A stretch of 64,000 nucleotides of DNA from Phoenix dactylifera (GCF_009389715.1 NW_024067676.1:1679501-1743500); one strand, 5' to 3'. Counted from the stretch's first letter, positions 48,449 through 61,799 are shown. Program-made: numbers and translations. Notes: generated from the sequence alone by a model not told the origin.

Positions 48449-48660
48449 TTTTTCTTTTTTTCTAAAGCAGGTATTTCATATAGTACGTGTATGAATATAT
48501 TCAATAAAATCAGAAAACAAAAATTCACGAAGTACCGGAGACAGCTCCCCTCCTCGGCCCACATAGTACTTTCGGAATGGTTGGCCACGTGGCAGCCACC
48601 TAATTCGTAGCCATATTAGCCTCTCTAAATATATGTCTTGAATGGCAACATGGTCTCGAT
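48449..48660 (-). mobile_element. LINE 3' tail, short
   Basis: Minus-strand reading gives HSESTMWAEEGSCLRYFVNF, then LILLNIFIHVLYE, clearly related to the tail at 20.8 kb (SGEGSCHRHSTS, LILLDVLAHVLYE). Upstream in another frame RLIWLRIRWLPRGQ-like sequence corresponds to the ADWVA region. The A tail is the T-rich run 48449-48465. Severely 5'-truncated. Confidence 0.65.
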
Positions 48661-48692
48661 TTTGGTTTGAGAAAACCTAGAGAAAAAAAAAA

Positions 48693-49147
48693 GGATTTTT
48701 TGCATTGATACCCTTCTAAATATTAGATTTTGCATGACTACCCTTTCAAAATTGATATTTGCATGTATACCCTCATAAAACTCTGTTATTGTATAAATGC
48801 CCGTAATATAACGGTTGTTCTAACGGTATTAAGAAAAATCATATTTATATTAATTAAAAATAAAATAAAATTTTAAAATTACGCTATTGTTCCTATTTTC
48901 TTTTCCTGCTATCGGGATTGCGATCTATTTACAAGTCTACCCATTAAGGATATTTTAATCATTTTAATTTGAAACCGTTAATTTTTTAACACCGTTAGAT
49001 AGTATGGATACACATAAAAAACAAAAATAAAAAAAGGGTAGGATGACAAAACAAGTATTTTAAGAGGGCATACATATAAATATCAATTTTGGATGGGTAT
49101 TCATGCAAAATTCGATATTTAGGAGAATATTCATGCAAAAAAAATCT
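48693..49147. mobile_element. TIR element, GGGTTTTTTTGCA family, copy 4
   Basis: The left end GGATTTTTTGCATTGATACC and the right end (complement AGATTTTTTTTGCATGAATA) are inverted repeats. It has the internal block CCGTTAATTTTTTAACACCG shared with copy 1, and repeated ATATTTGCATGTATACCCTC sub-termini. It is inserted next to the LINE tail and about 180 bp upstream of the next gene's ATG. Poly(A) flanks hide any target duplication. Confidence 0.65.
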
Positions 49148-49328
49148 AAAAAAAAAAAAAAAGATTAACGTACAGTGTGCATACGATGGCCGATGATCCA
49201 GCGGAAACACTGATCTCCACGAAAAGAGCCCAAACGCTCTGACCAGTCAACAGCTTGTAAACCGGAGTCAGCTCAGCCGAGGCGCAGACACCGGAGCGCT
49301 CCCCTCCCGTGGGTCATCCGAGACCTCA

Positions 49329-52300
49329 ATGGACTCCGTTGTCACCGTCGCCGACGAGCGGGCTCCGCTCCTCCCCTCCTCCTCCGCCGCCGACGATGAC
49401 GAGATCCGCCCCTGGCGGTCCGACCACCATTCGCCGCTGGCGGAGGCGGCGGCCGACGGCGCTCCACCGAAGCCCCTCAAAATCGCCGAACCGAGCCAAC
49501 GCCTGGCGTCCCTCGACGTGTTCCGCGGCCTCACCGTCGCGGTAACCTATTCTTCTTGTGATTCCAAACCTCGAAATCCTAGAATTATCTTGGAAGTCTC
49601 TTCTGATTTGGCGCTAATTTTAGCTGATGATTCTCGTGGATGATGCTGGAGGGGCGTTCCCGTCGATAAATCACGCGCCTTGGTTTGGGGTTACCCTCGC
49701 GGACTTCGTGATGCCCTTCTTCCTCTTCATCGTTGGAGTATCGGTGGCGCTGGTCTTTAAGGTATTCTCCATGGATTCTTTGCCCTTTTATCACTTCGAA
49801 GTTGTAGTCAGCATGTTTTATTCTCTATTTGTTAGAAAAATCTTGATGCACTTTATTACTTTTTGGGTGTCCATTTAAGGTAAAATTCAGTTATTATTAA
49901 GGATTCTGCTCTTATCGACTTCAGTACTTCTAATATCTTATAGTTATTACTACCATAATAGTTCCACTACTTTAATAGTAATGAAGTAGAACTCATTTTC
50001 TTTCTACCTACTAATGAAGGTTCCATTTCTATTGATACCACCACTAATGTCTCATAATCATTGCTATGACAGTGCTGCTATATAGTGCCGTTGCTTGAGA
50101 TCTGTTTGGTCCATTTTCGCAATGCATACATGTTTTAGGATAGCTCCTAGAGGTATAAACAAAGACTATAGAAGTCCATTTTAGTCAATTTCCTTGAGAA
50201 AAAATCTTTTTTTTGGTGGATTGGAGATGTATGGCTCTTCTCTATTTGTTTAAGGTCCCATGAGTTGGATTGTCTCATCTGTATAGATCACTTTCTCAGC
50301 TTAATCCGTTCTCAATCGTATGAAATTGAAATCTATATTGTAATAAACATATGCTCTCGTTTTTGCATCATGCAACTTCAGCAATTTGGAAAGTGCAATT
50401 TGACCAGGGCCCTGCTCAGGAACAAAGTGAGGGTTCTTGTCCAGGAGGAGAGGAGGTGCGAGGCCTAAAATTATTGTATTAGTATGGTTTCATAAAACAT
50501 ATAAAGAAAAGATAAACCATCTACTTTTTTTTCTCTGTTATTGCATCACCTTCTATTGATGTATATTTTCAGGATATATTTTTGTCTGTTATCGACCTGG
50601 TGTTTGGATGGTAATTGACTAGTTCAATCTGCTTAATGTGTTTTAAAATGCTATGCAGAAAACTTCAAACAAGGTGACAACTACAAAAAAGGCTATCATG
50701 AGGACATTGAAGCTCTTTCTTTTGGGGTTGCTGCTGCAAGGTTCACTGTGGCATCCTATCTGATTAATGCGGCACTAATCTCTACCTTTTGTTTTAATGC
50801 ATTCAACAAGAATGGTCCAACACCACAAATGAAGAAGCATCTTCATAACTGCCCTGTTATTATTGTTCTGGATAACTAATTCTCTTTTGCCTGCATATAC
50901 TTTGACTGTTAGCTTCTTGCCTGGGACTTCAACTGCTTGTTGACACTTATACGATGCTTTTAGGTGGATACTTTCATGGTCGTGATCATTTGACTTATGG
51001 GGTTGACATAGATCATATACGATGGCTAGGAATACTACAGGTATTGGTAAGATTAGCATTTAATTAGCTGTTGTTATTTATTGCTGTCATGTTTTTATTT
51101 TGCTGATTGAATTTTTTTAATCCATGCATTGGTTACATGCTGATTAGTGTGTTCTAATTTTAATTCAGTTCCTCGAGGTTGTTTGTCCAGACATTGGTCT
51201 TAATAAAAGCCTAGGAAATGAATTAGTTTTCTTGCTTGTTGTGCCATTGAGAATCCTCTGGGACAAATAAGTGGCCTTAATCCGTTTTCAGAATCGCTTT
51301 CTGCTGTTTACTGATTGGTTTGCAGACTATAAAATGACACACTAATCCCATTGCGTGCAAAGGTAGATAGAATAGCTTGCAAATGCATCCTGAGCTTGAA
51401 GGTGTGGAGAATATGTAGCATGTGCTTCTTTATGAACTTTGTGGAGTTTAATGCTTTTGTCACTTGAGTTGATTTCATCAGTCTTCTAGAAAAGTATTAA
51501 ATAGTTAGCTTAGAAATTTCTGCATTCTTGTTGAAAATGGGAATGAAGGACATTCCTTTGACATAAACAAACAAAGCACTATCATGATTGCTTGCAGAAA
51601 ACTGGCATCATGTGGAGTAAGTCTTTAAAGGCTCCTGTCATCATACTTAAGTATATGTCATACAGAAAAAATGATTTTAGTGACAGAGTTTATGGTGCCT
51701 TTTTAAGAACTCAATTGGATTTCATAAACTATTTCCTTCATGTAGCAGATTGTTTGGGAGACATCTCAGATCCGTGGAGATCAATCAATCATATCATCAT
51801 TCTTTGCACTGAAATGATGCTAATAAATTTTCATGGACTTCATGATAGCCTTTGCTTTAGTTTCCTTTCTGATGCCTGATTCGTTTGTCATGTTGATTGT
51901 GTTCTCTAATGTAAATGCTGATATAGATAACCAGAGTTACTATGTTATCTTATAATGAACTAAAACATGGTCAAATAACTGATGGGATACCATAATTGGG
52001 GTTTATTTAGCAACAATAAGGGAAACCTTGTGGGTTTAATGAAATACTTATGATATGTCGTTTTTAGTCATTATAAATAAGTAGAGCTGCTTCAAATTCA
52101 AAGCTAGGTTTATCTTTAGTAATAGATTGCAGATACCTTTTAATGTTATTTGTAATGCTTTATGGAACAAGGTGACTTGATTTATAACTATAGTAACTAG
52201 CATTGCAAACTGACAAAAAATGATTTTTGTTTCTATTTCTGTTACTGGTATATTTCGTGTTATCTGATTGTGCTTTTACATATCTTAGAGGATATCCATT

Positions 52301-55300
52301 GGATATTTTTTAGCAGCAATGTCAGAGATCTGGCTCATCCGCAATATGTTGGTGGATTCTCTAGTGTCGTATGCGAAGAAATACTATTTGGAATGGTCAG
52401 TCAAATTTTTGGTAGCTTACTTCAATTTTTCATATTCCTATTGCATTTTAAAGTCCTAGTAACTCGCATATAAACTGATTGCGTGACTTAAATTTAAAAT
52501 AAGCATTTGTGCTTTCTCTTTTTTCTCAATTCTACATCTTTTGCTGATTATTACTCCATGCAAGTGAATACCAGAAAGCAACCCTTTTATCGGCATGCGG
52601 AAATTGATTTTTTTTTTTTTATGTCTGTTTTATTATGTCATACTATATTTGTTCAACTGATATATTTGTTAATGGGCTTTAATTGTTTATGTCTTTTCTT
52701 TTTCTGAAAATTATTTATGTCTTGACATATTATCATGACTGTTGCCTGAACTAGTGTGGTTCTATGAGAGAATATGCTGTATCAAGCCTCTTATGCTTTT
52801 GTTTTCCTAAGGCATTGGAGTGGCTGTCTGGATTTATGTAGCACCTAGACGAGACCTCAAAGTAGCCCTAGCCTCCTAGGTGTAAGGCTTGGTTTTTTAA
52901 AGCAAATTTGTCAAAAATAGTTTAAAAAATGAGCACTAATGAAAGCACCTAAAGAAAATTTGATTTATATATAACAGAAGCACAAATACGGGCATATATG
53001 ACAACACCGAAACATCTAAAGCATGTCTTTAGATGTTATGCATTAGGTTGATAGAATTGGTGCCAAAAGTTAGCAGGAAATGTCAAATACAGAGGAATTG
53101 TACGTTCAAAGTTATAGAAGTTAATGAAAAACTTTTAGTTTAAGGATATAGAAGATAAGTAAATAATAGGAACAAATGCAAACTATTGAGTGATGATCAT
53201 TTGAAGCCAATGCGAAGTTCGAGTAATGAGATATTACAGACAAATTTAGCTAATAAATAGGACATACAACACATATGTGATGGCCTATCATTTTGTCTCA
53301 TATTGTCAAATAGTATATTAAACCGTATGTTTGAATGTAATTTATACATGGCTTCACACAGGTATAATGATGAAGGAGCTTGGGATTTTTATGTGTTTTA
53401 CATAATGCTCTGCAGTTTTTGTTTATATCCTGAAGGATGAGGATGCCTTGGTTACATGGATTTTTTTTTTTCATAAAATGAAAAGTGCTATATTCTATAG
53501 AAAAAAATAATTAATTCAAGGCACCTGTGCTTCTTTGAAACGTCAGAACTACTGATGTAATTGTTACAACTTCACTTTCATGGATGAATTTTTCTATTTT
53601 TTTGAGTTTCAGCTGAATAGAGGCTAATTTTTGTCCATTGTGTAAAGGATTGCTGCCGTCATACTTACTTCGGTCTATGTTGGTTTACTTTTCGGTCTCT
53701 ATGTGCCCAACTGGGAGTTTGCAGCTCCAAGCAGTAATTCCACTTTACTAAGTCCAACTTATGGAGTTGAAATTGAAAGTGTAAGTTCAGAATATTCCGT
53801 TTGCAATTTATTTTTGATTCTGTATATGTCACTATTATTATAAATAATATTTGTCAAATGACAGGATTTTATGCTAATAAATTTATTGATTATAATATCT
53901 AGATATTCCATTAAATAAGAAATGCGTCTTAAGATCTGTATGGAGGAAAAGAAGAATTGACAAGTCAGCCAACATAAGCACAAGGATGCTTGCTTAGTCC
54001 AGGATTATATATAGTTCTTTGTCCAAGGCGAGACTTGCATCCCAGATCATTGTTGTTCAATACAGCCTTGTGATTTGTATTGACTAGCTCTAGTCTTAAT
54101 AATCTCTCATTGATTGCATACTTCTACTCTCTCTCTCTCTTTCTGGTGTGAATGTTTTGGTAAATTATTCCCTGAAATAGTTGAATTATTTACAAACTAT
54201 TCAATGATTTGAATATTTCATCAATTACTTATGAACTAGTAATTTTTTATACTTAAATGTAATCATAAATTACTTAAAATCTTTTACAATTGCTCATTTT
54301 TTTGCCCATTGGAGGGTTCAAGGTCTTATTTTGCTTGCATTTTAAGTGTTGATTTTAATGCAGATTTTCCTTGCCCATCTTGTTTGGAGAATCATTTAAA
54401 TTTGCCGCCTTTTTTGTTTTTTAATTTTATACCTTCAGATGTCCATTTTCAGCCTTGTTATCCATCATTGTGATTTTCTGGTTATTGGACCATATTTTGC
54501 ACTCCATAGTTGTTGTGCTGCTATCAAATATATATAGCTTACTAATCGTTTCCTAGTGTCAACTGAATCCTCTTGTTTGAAAACAATGAGCTTTCAATTT
54601 TGAGCAATTCTTCTTATCCTTAATCTCAGCCATCTTTATTGTTATTCCTCTTCAGAGGTTGTGTGCCTCCTCGAGCATCCTTGACCATTATTTGCATTGA
54701 ACAACTTGGCTGCCTCATATCCAACCATTTGTGTACATCCTGCAGTGTTCCCTTTCTTGTATGTGGATTTATTGTATATTATGTATGGAAATAGACTCAG
54801 AGAACAATCTTTAATTTTTGGTGCATGTCATTTAGTACTACTGTCATGGCTTCTTGGTTGTTGTTTCTGTAGTCATGGTGTCATTTGGTACCACTGTCAT
54901 GGCTTCTTGGTTGTTGGTTTTCTGGTCATGGTGGTTGCACATTTGTGACCTGCTTCTATATATTTTCCTACAAAGTGCTTTGTCATTATAGTGTTGGGCT
55001 TTGACTGTGCTGCTATGTTTGTCAAATTTTATCTTCCACATCTGTGGTTCCTGTGCTTCGAGTTCTTGGTTTTTCCTGTAAGCTGTCTCCTAGTCATACT
55101 GTGAATCAGAGGGGTATCATTTGTCCCATTATTTGAAACGTGGTACATTGCATTTTATTGTATATGGATAGTGTGTTTCCTTGATTGTTGACCCTCCCAC
55201 CATCTTAATAGACATGTTTTTGGTAACTGGCAGGTGCAATGCGGAGTGAGGGGTAGTCTTGGTCCTCCTTGCAATGCTGTGGGCTCGATAGATCGACTTC

Positions 55301-57521
55301 TTCTTGGTGAAAAACACCTATATCAGAATCCAGTCTATAAAAGGACAAAGGTTCTTTAGTTGATTTTTCTTCAAGTAACAGAGATTGTTCAGAAGTCCTT
55401 ATATCTTAGCATTATTCATCAGCAGTTATGTTTAAGTCCTTGTTGGAACTTTTCTATCATTTCATGTTGATAGGAGTGCAGTGCTAATTCTCCTGATTAT
55501 GGGCCCCTTCCACCAAATTCACCTGGATGGTGCCTTGCTCCATTCGACCCTGAGGGTTTATTAAGGTCAGTAATTATGCATACATATTTCCATTTAATTT
55601 AGACAATATCAATGATATCATTTCAAGAAAGTATTTTCTGCATAGGTATTGTCGCATCAATCACATCTAGATTGAGTGTAGTTGTAGAAAATGTGAGAAT
55701 TAGCTGATTTGATTTGTGGATGCCTTGCCTTTTTGATTTTTTTTATGATCTTCTTTTGAACATCTATAAATCTCTTGTTCTACCTTAACAGGAAAGTTGC
55801 ATACTAATCATCCTTTTTTTTCTCAAATTTTGTTCTTTGGTTGAATCATGCTCAGTTCACTGATGGCTGCTGTAACATGTTTTGCTGGATTACATTTTGG
55901 GCACATAATCGTGCATTCTAAGGTACAATGTGCTAAGAGTGACAGATTTTCCTGAAGTTTTAAAGTGTCTTTTTATTATTTTGATATCTAGACACTATTT
56001 GATGTTGTTGGCATGAAAATTGTAGCAGCAGCAATGGAATTAGCAGCAACAGCAGTGCTAGTGATACTTTCACTGAACTCAGTTGCTCATTTTTGGGCTT
56101 TTCTGCTGCAGGGTCATGCTCAGAGAATCTTGTTCTGGTCCATGACTTCTTTGGTCCTTCTACTCTGTGGATTTATTGTGGAGTTAGTAGGTATTACAAA
56201 GAAATGCATAAATATCTAACATATATATCTTAGATTTTGTGAAGCAGCAGTTAAACCTAAGCGCCATGTCTTTGCTTCCTGCAGGTATGCCTTTTAGCAA
56301 GCCATTATACACATTGAGCTACATGTTTCTTACGACAGGACTGTCTGGCTTTCTACTAACTCTGATATACTACATAGTGAGTTCTATGTCGGTCAGATGA
56401 TAAATTACCTAAACAATCTTATGTTTTGAATTCGTTAATAACAGATCATGTGTCCTGTTGTGTTACATTTTTAGCCCTTTTGGTTTTGGTTTGAAAATTG
56501 GTAGCTTTGTATACCGAGAAGTTGACTAGGATCCTCAATGTCTAATGGTAGTGAAATCAAGTTCTTTATTTTTCCCAAAAAAAAGGATACATATATGACT
56601 GAATGTATCTCAATGAGTTTCTTGCGCCCTTGCATTCTTTTTGCTTGTCTGCTGCTAAAAATATATTGTCAAGTAGGTCAATTAAGATGCTTATCTAATA
56701 TGTCTGATGATAGTAAAGTCAAAGTTGTTAAGTTTTTGTAAGTGTATACATATTGGACTAAATGTGTCTGAAAGAGTTTCTTGTGACCATTTTGTATGCT
56801 TTTTGCTTGTTCTTCTGCTATATAAGAATATAATCTTATCATCTTTGTAATTTCTCAGTTTAATTGCATATGTGCAATTGATATTGTAATAAACACTTTA
56901 TTAAACCTGGTTTACTTTCCAACACTAACAACCATGTTTCATGCAGATTGATGTCAAGCAGTTTAGAAGGCCATTTATGTTACTTCAGTGGATGGGCATG
57001 AATGCCCTAATTGTTTATGTTTTGGCTGCTTCTGAGCTGTTTCCGGCAGCTGTACAAGGATTCTATTGGCGATCACCTGAAAACAACCTGGTATATATCT
57101 CTTCATTTTATTTGGGTATTATCTGTGAAATGTGGATCTATAGTTCACCATAGGATACTTCACTGTTGAACAGAACAAAGGCTAGATCATGGTTGACCCT
57201 TGGCTTTTTATTATCACTATCACCATGGCAAAATGAATTCGGTCCCCAACTTCTTCAAAGAACACTTATATCCTTTTCAATTTGATTTGTCCTAATCTGT
57301 ATATTCATTTTTTCCAACTAAATCACTTATGTTCAAAATATCTCAGATCATTCACTGCAATAAAAAAAATTCTCTTGCAGGTGGATTTGACCGAATCATT
57401 GCTTCAAGCCATATGTCATTCCAAAAGGTGGGGCACTCTGGCCTTTGTGCTTCTGGAGATTCTATTCTGGTGTCTCGTTGCTGGCTTCTTACATATGAAA
57501 GGCATTTATATAAAAATGTAG
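49329..57521 (+). CDS. Heparan-alpha-glucosaminide N-acetyltransferase-like membrane protein (DUF5009)
   Basis: Thirteen exons: 49329-49541, 49624-49761, 50659-50740, 50964-51040, 52289-52395, 53648-53780, 55234-55350, 55474-55565, 55856-55922, 56112-56190, 56285-56376, 56947-57090, 57381-57521; 1,482 nt, 493 residues, all GT-AG with matching phases. RLASLDVFRGLTVALMILVD begins the conserved membrane core; NHAPWFGVTLADFVMPFF follows, its His88 aligning with the active-site His of human HGSNAT as I recall it. Later hydrophobic segments (IAAVILTSVYVGLLFGLYV, SLVLLLCGFIVELVG, LLQWMGMNALIVYVLAA, VLLEILFWCLVAGFL) make a multi-pass protein of roughly ten spans. A luminal-type loop has CGVRGSLGPPCNA and PNSPGWCLAPFDPEGLL. 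ERAPLL at residues 10-15 is an acidic dileucine sorting signal, suggesting the vacuole. Human HGSNAT moves acetyl from acetyl-CoA to heparan in lysosomes; plants lack heparan, so the substrate is unknown. Confidence 0.92.
54829..54937. repeat. Imperfect 53-54-bp tandem duplication in intron 6
   Basis: The block CATTTAGTACTACTGTCATG followed by GCTTCTTGGTTGTTG and TCATGGTG is repeated once with a few changes (CATTTGGTACCACTGTCATG). It lies within intron 6 of the DUF5009 gene. Confidence 0.8.
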
Positions 57522-59098
57522 CTCACGAGGATCGTGTATATATTGCCCAAGCACATTTGTGATTAACATTCAGCCCCAACTGTTCCTCTACTGAAACATT
57601 GCTGTGAGATTGGAACCCTCCAACTGACCTCCTTTCGTTTTGGCATATCCTGGTCAATTGAAATAGATCATGAAAGTTGCCATGTGATTTTTTTCACAAA
57701 GTTCTGCACTCTGCATTCTTGTAGGCATCCATGGTATCTTAATGTATCCATGCATCTTAACAACTAATTGGGCAGATTTCACTGCATCACTGAATATCTT
57801 TGTGTTTGTCTATTCTTCTTATGCTTGATCTGTAGGAACTGAATACTTCTCTGTTCTCCTTGTTTTATACTCTCTCCACCGTTGGCTTCTATTATTGGAA
57901 AACCCAACCCTAATGACCGACTCCACATCATCAGGCTAAAGAGACACCAGGTGTTCCTTCCCTCCTGCCACATAAGCTGACCATTGAAACATTTCTTCTT
58001 TTTTTTTCTGAATCGAGGCCTTGCATGCCAACAAGAATCATCAGACAGCAACAGGTACATGGGATGCTGAAGGAGCTTAGAACAGCAAGGTATTGGCAGC
58101 AGATAATGCCACCTGTGAGCTCTGATGATTCATGATCTCTTGTTAGCACTGGATTGTGGATAGATATTCTTCGCCAATAATGTAAGCTACGCAGTTATGA
58201 TGAGCAAGGTTAGTTTTGTGGAGTAAAATGAATTATGTTCAGTCATTTAAACATTTTTATCTGTGCTTCTTGGCTCCATCACTAGTTCTTCCTAGAGTTT
58301 AATTCATCCAGAGGTAGAAGAAACAAAACAAATGGTCCAATTTGCTGGCCAAGGCCAGCAGGATCACCAAGATAAAAACATGTTGGTCTTGAAACTGCAT
58401 CACTAGCCTTCTATTGTGCTTTACTCATCAAAATTTTAATTTCTTTTGTGATGGAAAAAATAAAATAAAATCCTTTTGTGCTGGAATGTTTGTTTAAATA
58501 GGAAAAGAGAGAGAGAGAGAGAGAGAAAATAATACAATATAAGAGAAACATGAGATCATTCACATATGCCAGCCTTGATGCAATTTACCACAGATAATTC
58601 AGATCATCATGGTTGTTTAATTGCTAATTAGCTTTGTAAAAACATTGTATTAGAAAAGTTGATTTTATGCATTCTAAAATAAAGAAATAAAGGTAATGTT
58701 ATATCAAAAGTGTTTATAAAATGTAGGGAGGCTTTTTTTTAATTATTATTCCTAAGCTCATTTTTCAAGTTTCATGACTTGTTAGTGTTTTTAAAATAAA
58801 TTTGTTGAAAAACATTAACAAACGGTTTAGGATTGCTCTCATTAACCACAAAGTGGATTTGTTAGCCACAAAAAAAAAAAAAAAAAAAAAGTTATAAAGG
58901 TGGATCCAGAAAATTCTCGCTTGCAAGCTCAAAGCCCTCTTTTTTAGGCCATGTCTGATCTGTCTTCTTCTAGACAAGTTGGACGCACCCCAAAGTTCCA
59001 ATATCAAGGCCATTCCCCGTTGTCCGTCCCAAAAATATCCATTCCAATCCCCTAAAAAGAAGCCGGTATTAAGCGCCAGCTCGAATCCCTAAAAAACG
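57522..59098. other. Intergenic: 3' end of DUF5009 gene to DUF3511 gene
   Basis: Holds the 3' untranslated region of the upstream gene, an AG microsatellite at about 58506-58526 and an A run at 58869-58890. No additional gene seen. Confidence 0.5.
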
Positions 59099-59125
59099 AA
59101 ACCCTAACCCTAATCATAACCCTAC
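59099..59125. promoter_or_regulatory. Telo-box cluster upstream of DUF3511 gene
   Basis: AAACCCTAACCCTAA followed by ATAACCCTAC, about 45-70 bp upstream of the ATG. Telo boxes near the start of transcription are typical of plant genes active in dividing cells. It is too short and imperfect to be a telomere remnant. Confidence 0.6.
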
Positions 59126-59168
59126 AAATTTGAACGCCTTCGGGAATAGCAATCCCTTCGTCTTCCCA

Positions 59169-59528
59169 ATGCACGGCTTCGATCGGAGCTACCCTGACGG
59201 GCTCCGCCCCTACGACGGCGGCGCGGCGGACGCCGGCGGCCGGGGGCTGGAGATCGTGAGCGGGAAGGCCTACAGCGCGGGCCAGACAAGCATCTGCCGC
59301 CTGCCTCCGCCGCCGGGGGCACGGTGGCGGGCGGTCGGAGGCGGGGGCACCCTCACGTCGTCGACGACGTCGCTGTCGTCGGGGCCGGCGCCGTGGTGGG
59401 CCGCCGACGCGGAGGCGAAGCGGCGACGGAGGGTGGCGCGGTACAAGATCTACGCGGTACAGGGCAAGGTCAAGGCCTCGATCCGCAAGACCTTCCGGTG
59501 GGTCAAGGCTCTCGTCCGGGGCTGGTGA
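59169..59528 (+). CDS. DUF3511 family protein
   Basis: A single-exon gene of 119 residues, start MHGFDRSYPDGL at the first ATG of the GC-rich block. The N-terminal half is Gly/Pro/Ser-rich with VSGKAYSAGQTSICRLPPPP. The C-terminal 40 residues are the conserved domain: KRRRRVARYKIYAVQGKVKA then SIRKTFRWVKALVRGW, strongly basic with the expected YK.YAV.GKVKAS.R...RW pattern. Usual family size is about 80-130 residues, so it looks complete. Function is unknown for the family; the basic amphipathic end suggests nucleic-acid or membrane-surface binding, which is inference. No signal peptide. A telo-box cluster sits just upstream. Confidence 0.88.
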   Translation: MHGFDRSYPDGLRPYDGGAADAGGRGLEIVSGKAYSAGQTSICRLPPPPGARWRAVGGGGTLTSSTTSLSSGPAPWWAADAEAKRRRRVARYKIYAVQGKVKASIRKTFRWVKALVRGW

Positions 59529-61772
59529 GGAGGCGGAGGCCTTTATTACGATCGAAATGACCTCTCTAAGTCACCGGAGTTGATGCCAGAGATTGGGATG
59601 GATGGCGTGGGTGTAATGTGGGGTGCTCTTTGCGGTCGTCTTGGATTATTTTACAGTGATCGTCACATTCTTTAATTTATTTGTTCGATAAATATTTTAA
59701 AATGTCCATCTGCTTGGCGATTTTAATTCTTTTCCTTTTTTTTATTATTTTTTTATGGTTTTGTTTTAAGCAGGTATTTAATTTGTATAATTCTTTGAGA
59801 ATTATACAAGAGACCTATCGAACATAAATTATCCATGTTCAAATAATCTTGATAATTGGTGGGAAAAAACGCAGACAATTTAGAAAATAAAGATGCTAGG
59901 GCTTTTATTGTTATTTTATGTTATCAATTCTTAGATTAGTTGTTCCTCAGACCATTATTTAAGTTATAGGTCATATTGATTTACATTGTAAGTCTATGTA
60001 TATGTATATATTTAATAAAATCATATAAAGGTTAGTCTTGGGTGCATGGTTGTACCTGAGATTTTTCTTGTGCAGCTAGCTACTCTTTATTTGTCATTTT
60101 GTTGGAAGGAGGACATTTATGTAAAGTAAATACCTGTTTTCCTAGGTCCTAAGATACTAATAAATGATGCTGAAAATTGCAGCCGTTTACAGAACATAAA
60201 TACCTTGAATGCTCACACTTAGGATGTAACTCTTTTGTTTTCCCCCTTCTAGTGCGCACATATGTGGATGCACACAAGATCATCAAGCCATAGAATATGA
60301 TTAATAAGATTGTGAGTATTTTCTACCTGCTTAACCACATGTCTCAAAGCATAGGGTGAATTATAAAGGATAAAACTAAATGGCATTATATTTGACCTAT
60401 GTAGGATGCCAAACATGTGTACATGTTCAAGTGAATGTGTATAACATGTTATTGCTTTTTTCTTTGGTTCTGGTTTACATATGAATATATTTAGTGGATT
60501 GTAGGTTGATAACTATCTATCGAAAACTCCTTCCATTAGACAAACACATCAAATTCCTATGTGATGAATGCCAAATAAATAACATGATCTGAAAACAATA
60601 TCAGAACAGAACACCTATTTATGTTAAATGTGATAGATAGCTCACACTTAGGATCTATCAAAAACTCCTTTTATCTTACAAAATCGTCTGTTTCAAATGT
60701 GACGAATATCATGAATAATATGTTCGAGAGACTCAAACCAAAATATCGAATTGCGTTAAATGGATTGATAGGATGATATATCCATCGAATACTCCTTTCA
60801 TCTTCAAATGTGATGAAAGCCAAATAATTAACTTAATTAAAAGATAATATCAAAGTAGAAATTTTAGCTCCATTTCTTTCATGGATTGATTGGATGCTAG
60901 GTATCGAACAAATACTCCTTTTTATCTCATAAAGCCCTATGATCCAGACGTGATGAGACCATAACTATAACAATTCATAAAAAATATTTCTCTTATTCTT
61001 TTGAATCAAATGATTTGGATCATGATAGCGAAAAATAAATGAAAAAAATTAAATATTTTGTTAGTTTTGCTTTTATTTTTAATCGCATTTTTTTTCTTTT
61101 TTGTTAGGGGACTATAATTTCTTTATAGGGAATAGGAACAACAGGCCAATCAAAAATGAAAATAGATTTATCAAGTTTCATAAATATAACTCAACTTATA
61201 ATCAACTTGGAGAATCATAATAGTTATTGGGCAACTTAGGTAACTCAAGCCTAACTAGATCCAGTATGACTTAAATTTAAGTTGGTATCGCAACTCTTAA
61301 TATTGAGAAGGTTTCTCCATGCAGTTGCTAGGAAATTTGCAACATAAAGAAAGCATCACTTTGTCACCCTCCCTCTCTCTCCAGCTTAGAATGCCAAGGC
61401 CCACTCCCACCCCCCTTCATCACTCGCCATGTTTTAATCTAATTGGAGGCATGATATCCCATGCAATTTATTATTATGAAGGAGATGTTTGGGGATGAAG
61501 TTTGTCATGAAACATCAAAGATTCAAAAAAAAAAAAATTATGGTATACTTAAGCATCACATAAGTTTGTAAATTGAATTTTAAGAAAATTATGATAGAGC
61601 TTTTATTTTGTAATTATATAATTATTTTAAATACTATCTTATTATTTTGCGTAATCAAATTGAGCTGAATTTGATCAAATACGAGCAAGTTGTGTGAGGT
61701 TGGATTTAGCAATTTTGGAGCCGGCTGGAAATTTACTAAAACCACCTCGTCTTATCCCGGGTTGCACGACTC
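59529..61772. other. Intergenic AT-rich DNA with a degenerate tandem array
   Basis: Apart from the array at 60515-60960, I see no gene or element with recognisable ends. Confidence 0.45.
60515..60960. repeat. Degenerate tandem array, unit about 120-140 bp, 3-4 copies
   Basis: Units start at ATCGAAAACTCCTTCCATTA (about 60519), ATCAAAAACTCCTTTTATCT (60657), ATCGAATACTCCTTTCATCT (60784) and GAACAAATACTCCTTTTTAT (about 60905). Each is followed by AATGTGATGAA-type and GCCAAATAA-type blocks. Spacing is 138, 127 and about 120 bp. Confidence 0.7.
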
Positions 61773-61799
61773 TTGAAGCTTGCATATTTTAATACTTTT

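Noticed and set aside
49268..49545. Antisense and shifted frames at the DUF5009 first exon
   Set aside because: GC-driven shadows of a well-supported sense exon.
59099..59125. CCCTAA repeats that could be an interstitial telomere
   Set aside because: Only three imperfect units directly upstream of an ATG; better read as telo boxes.
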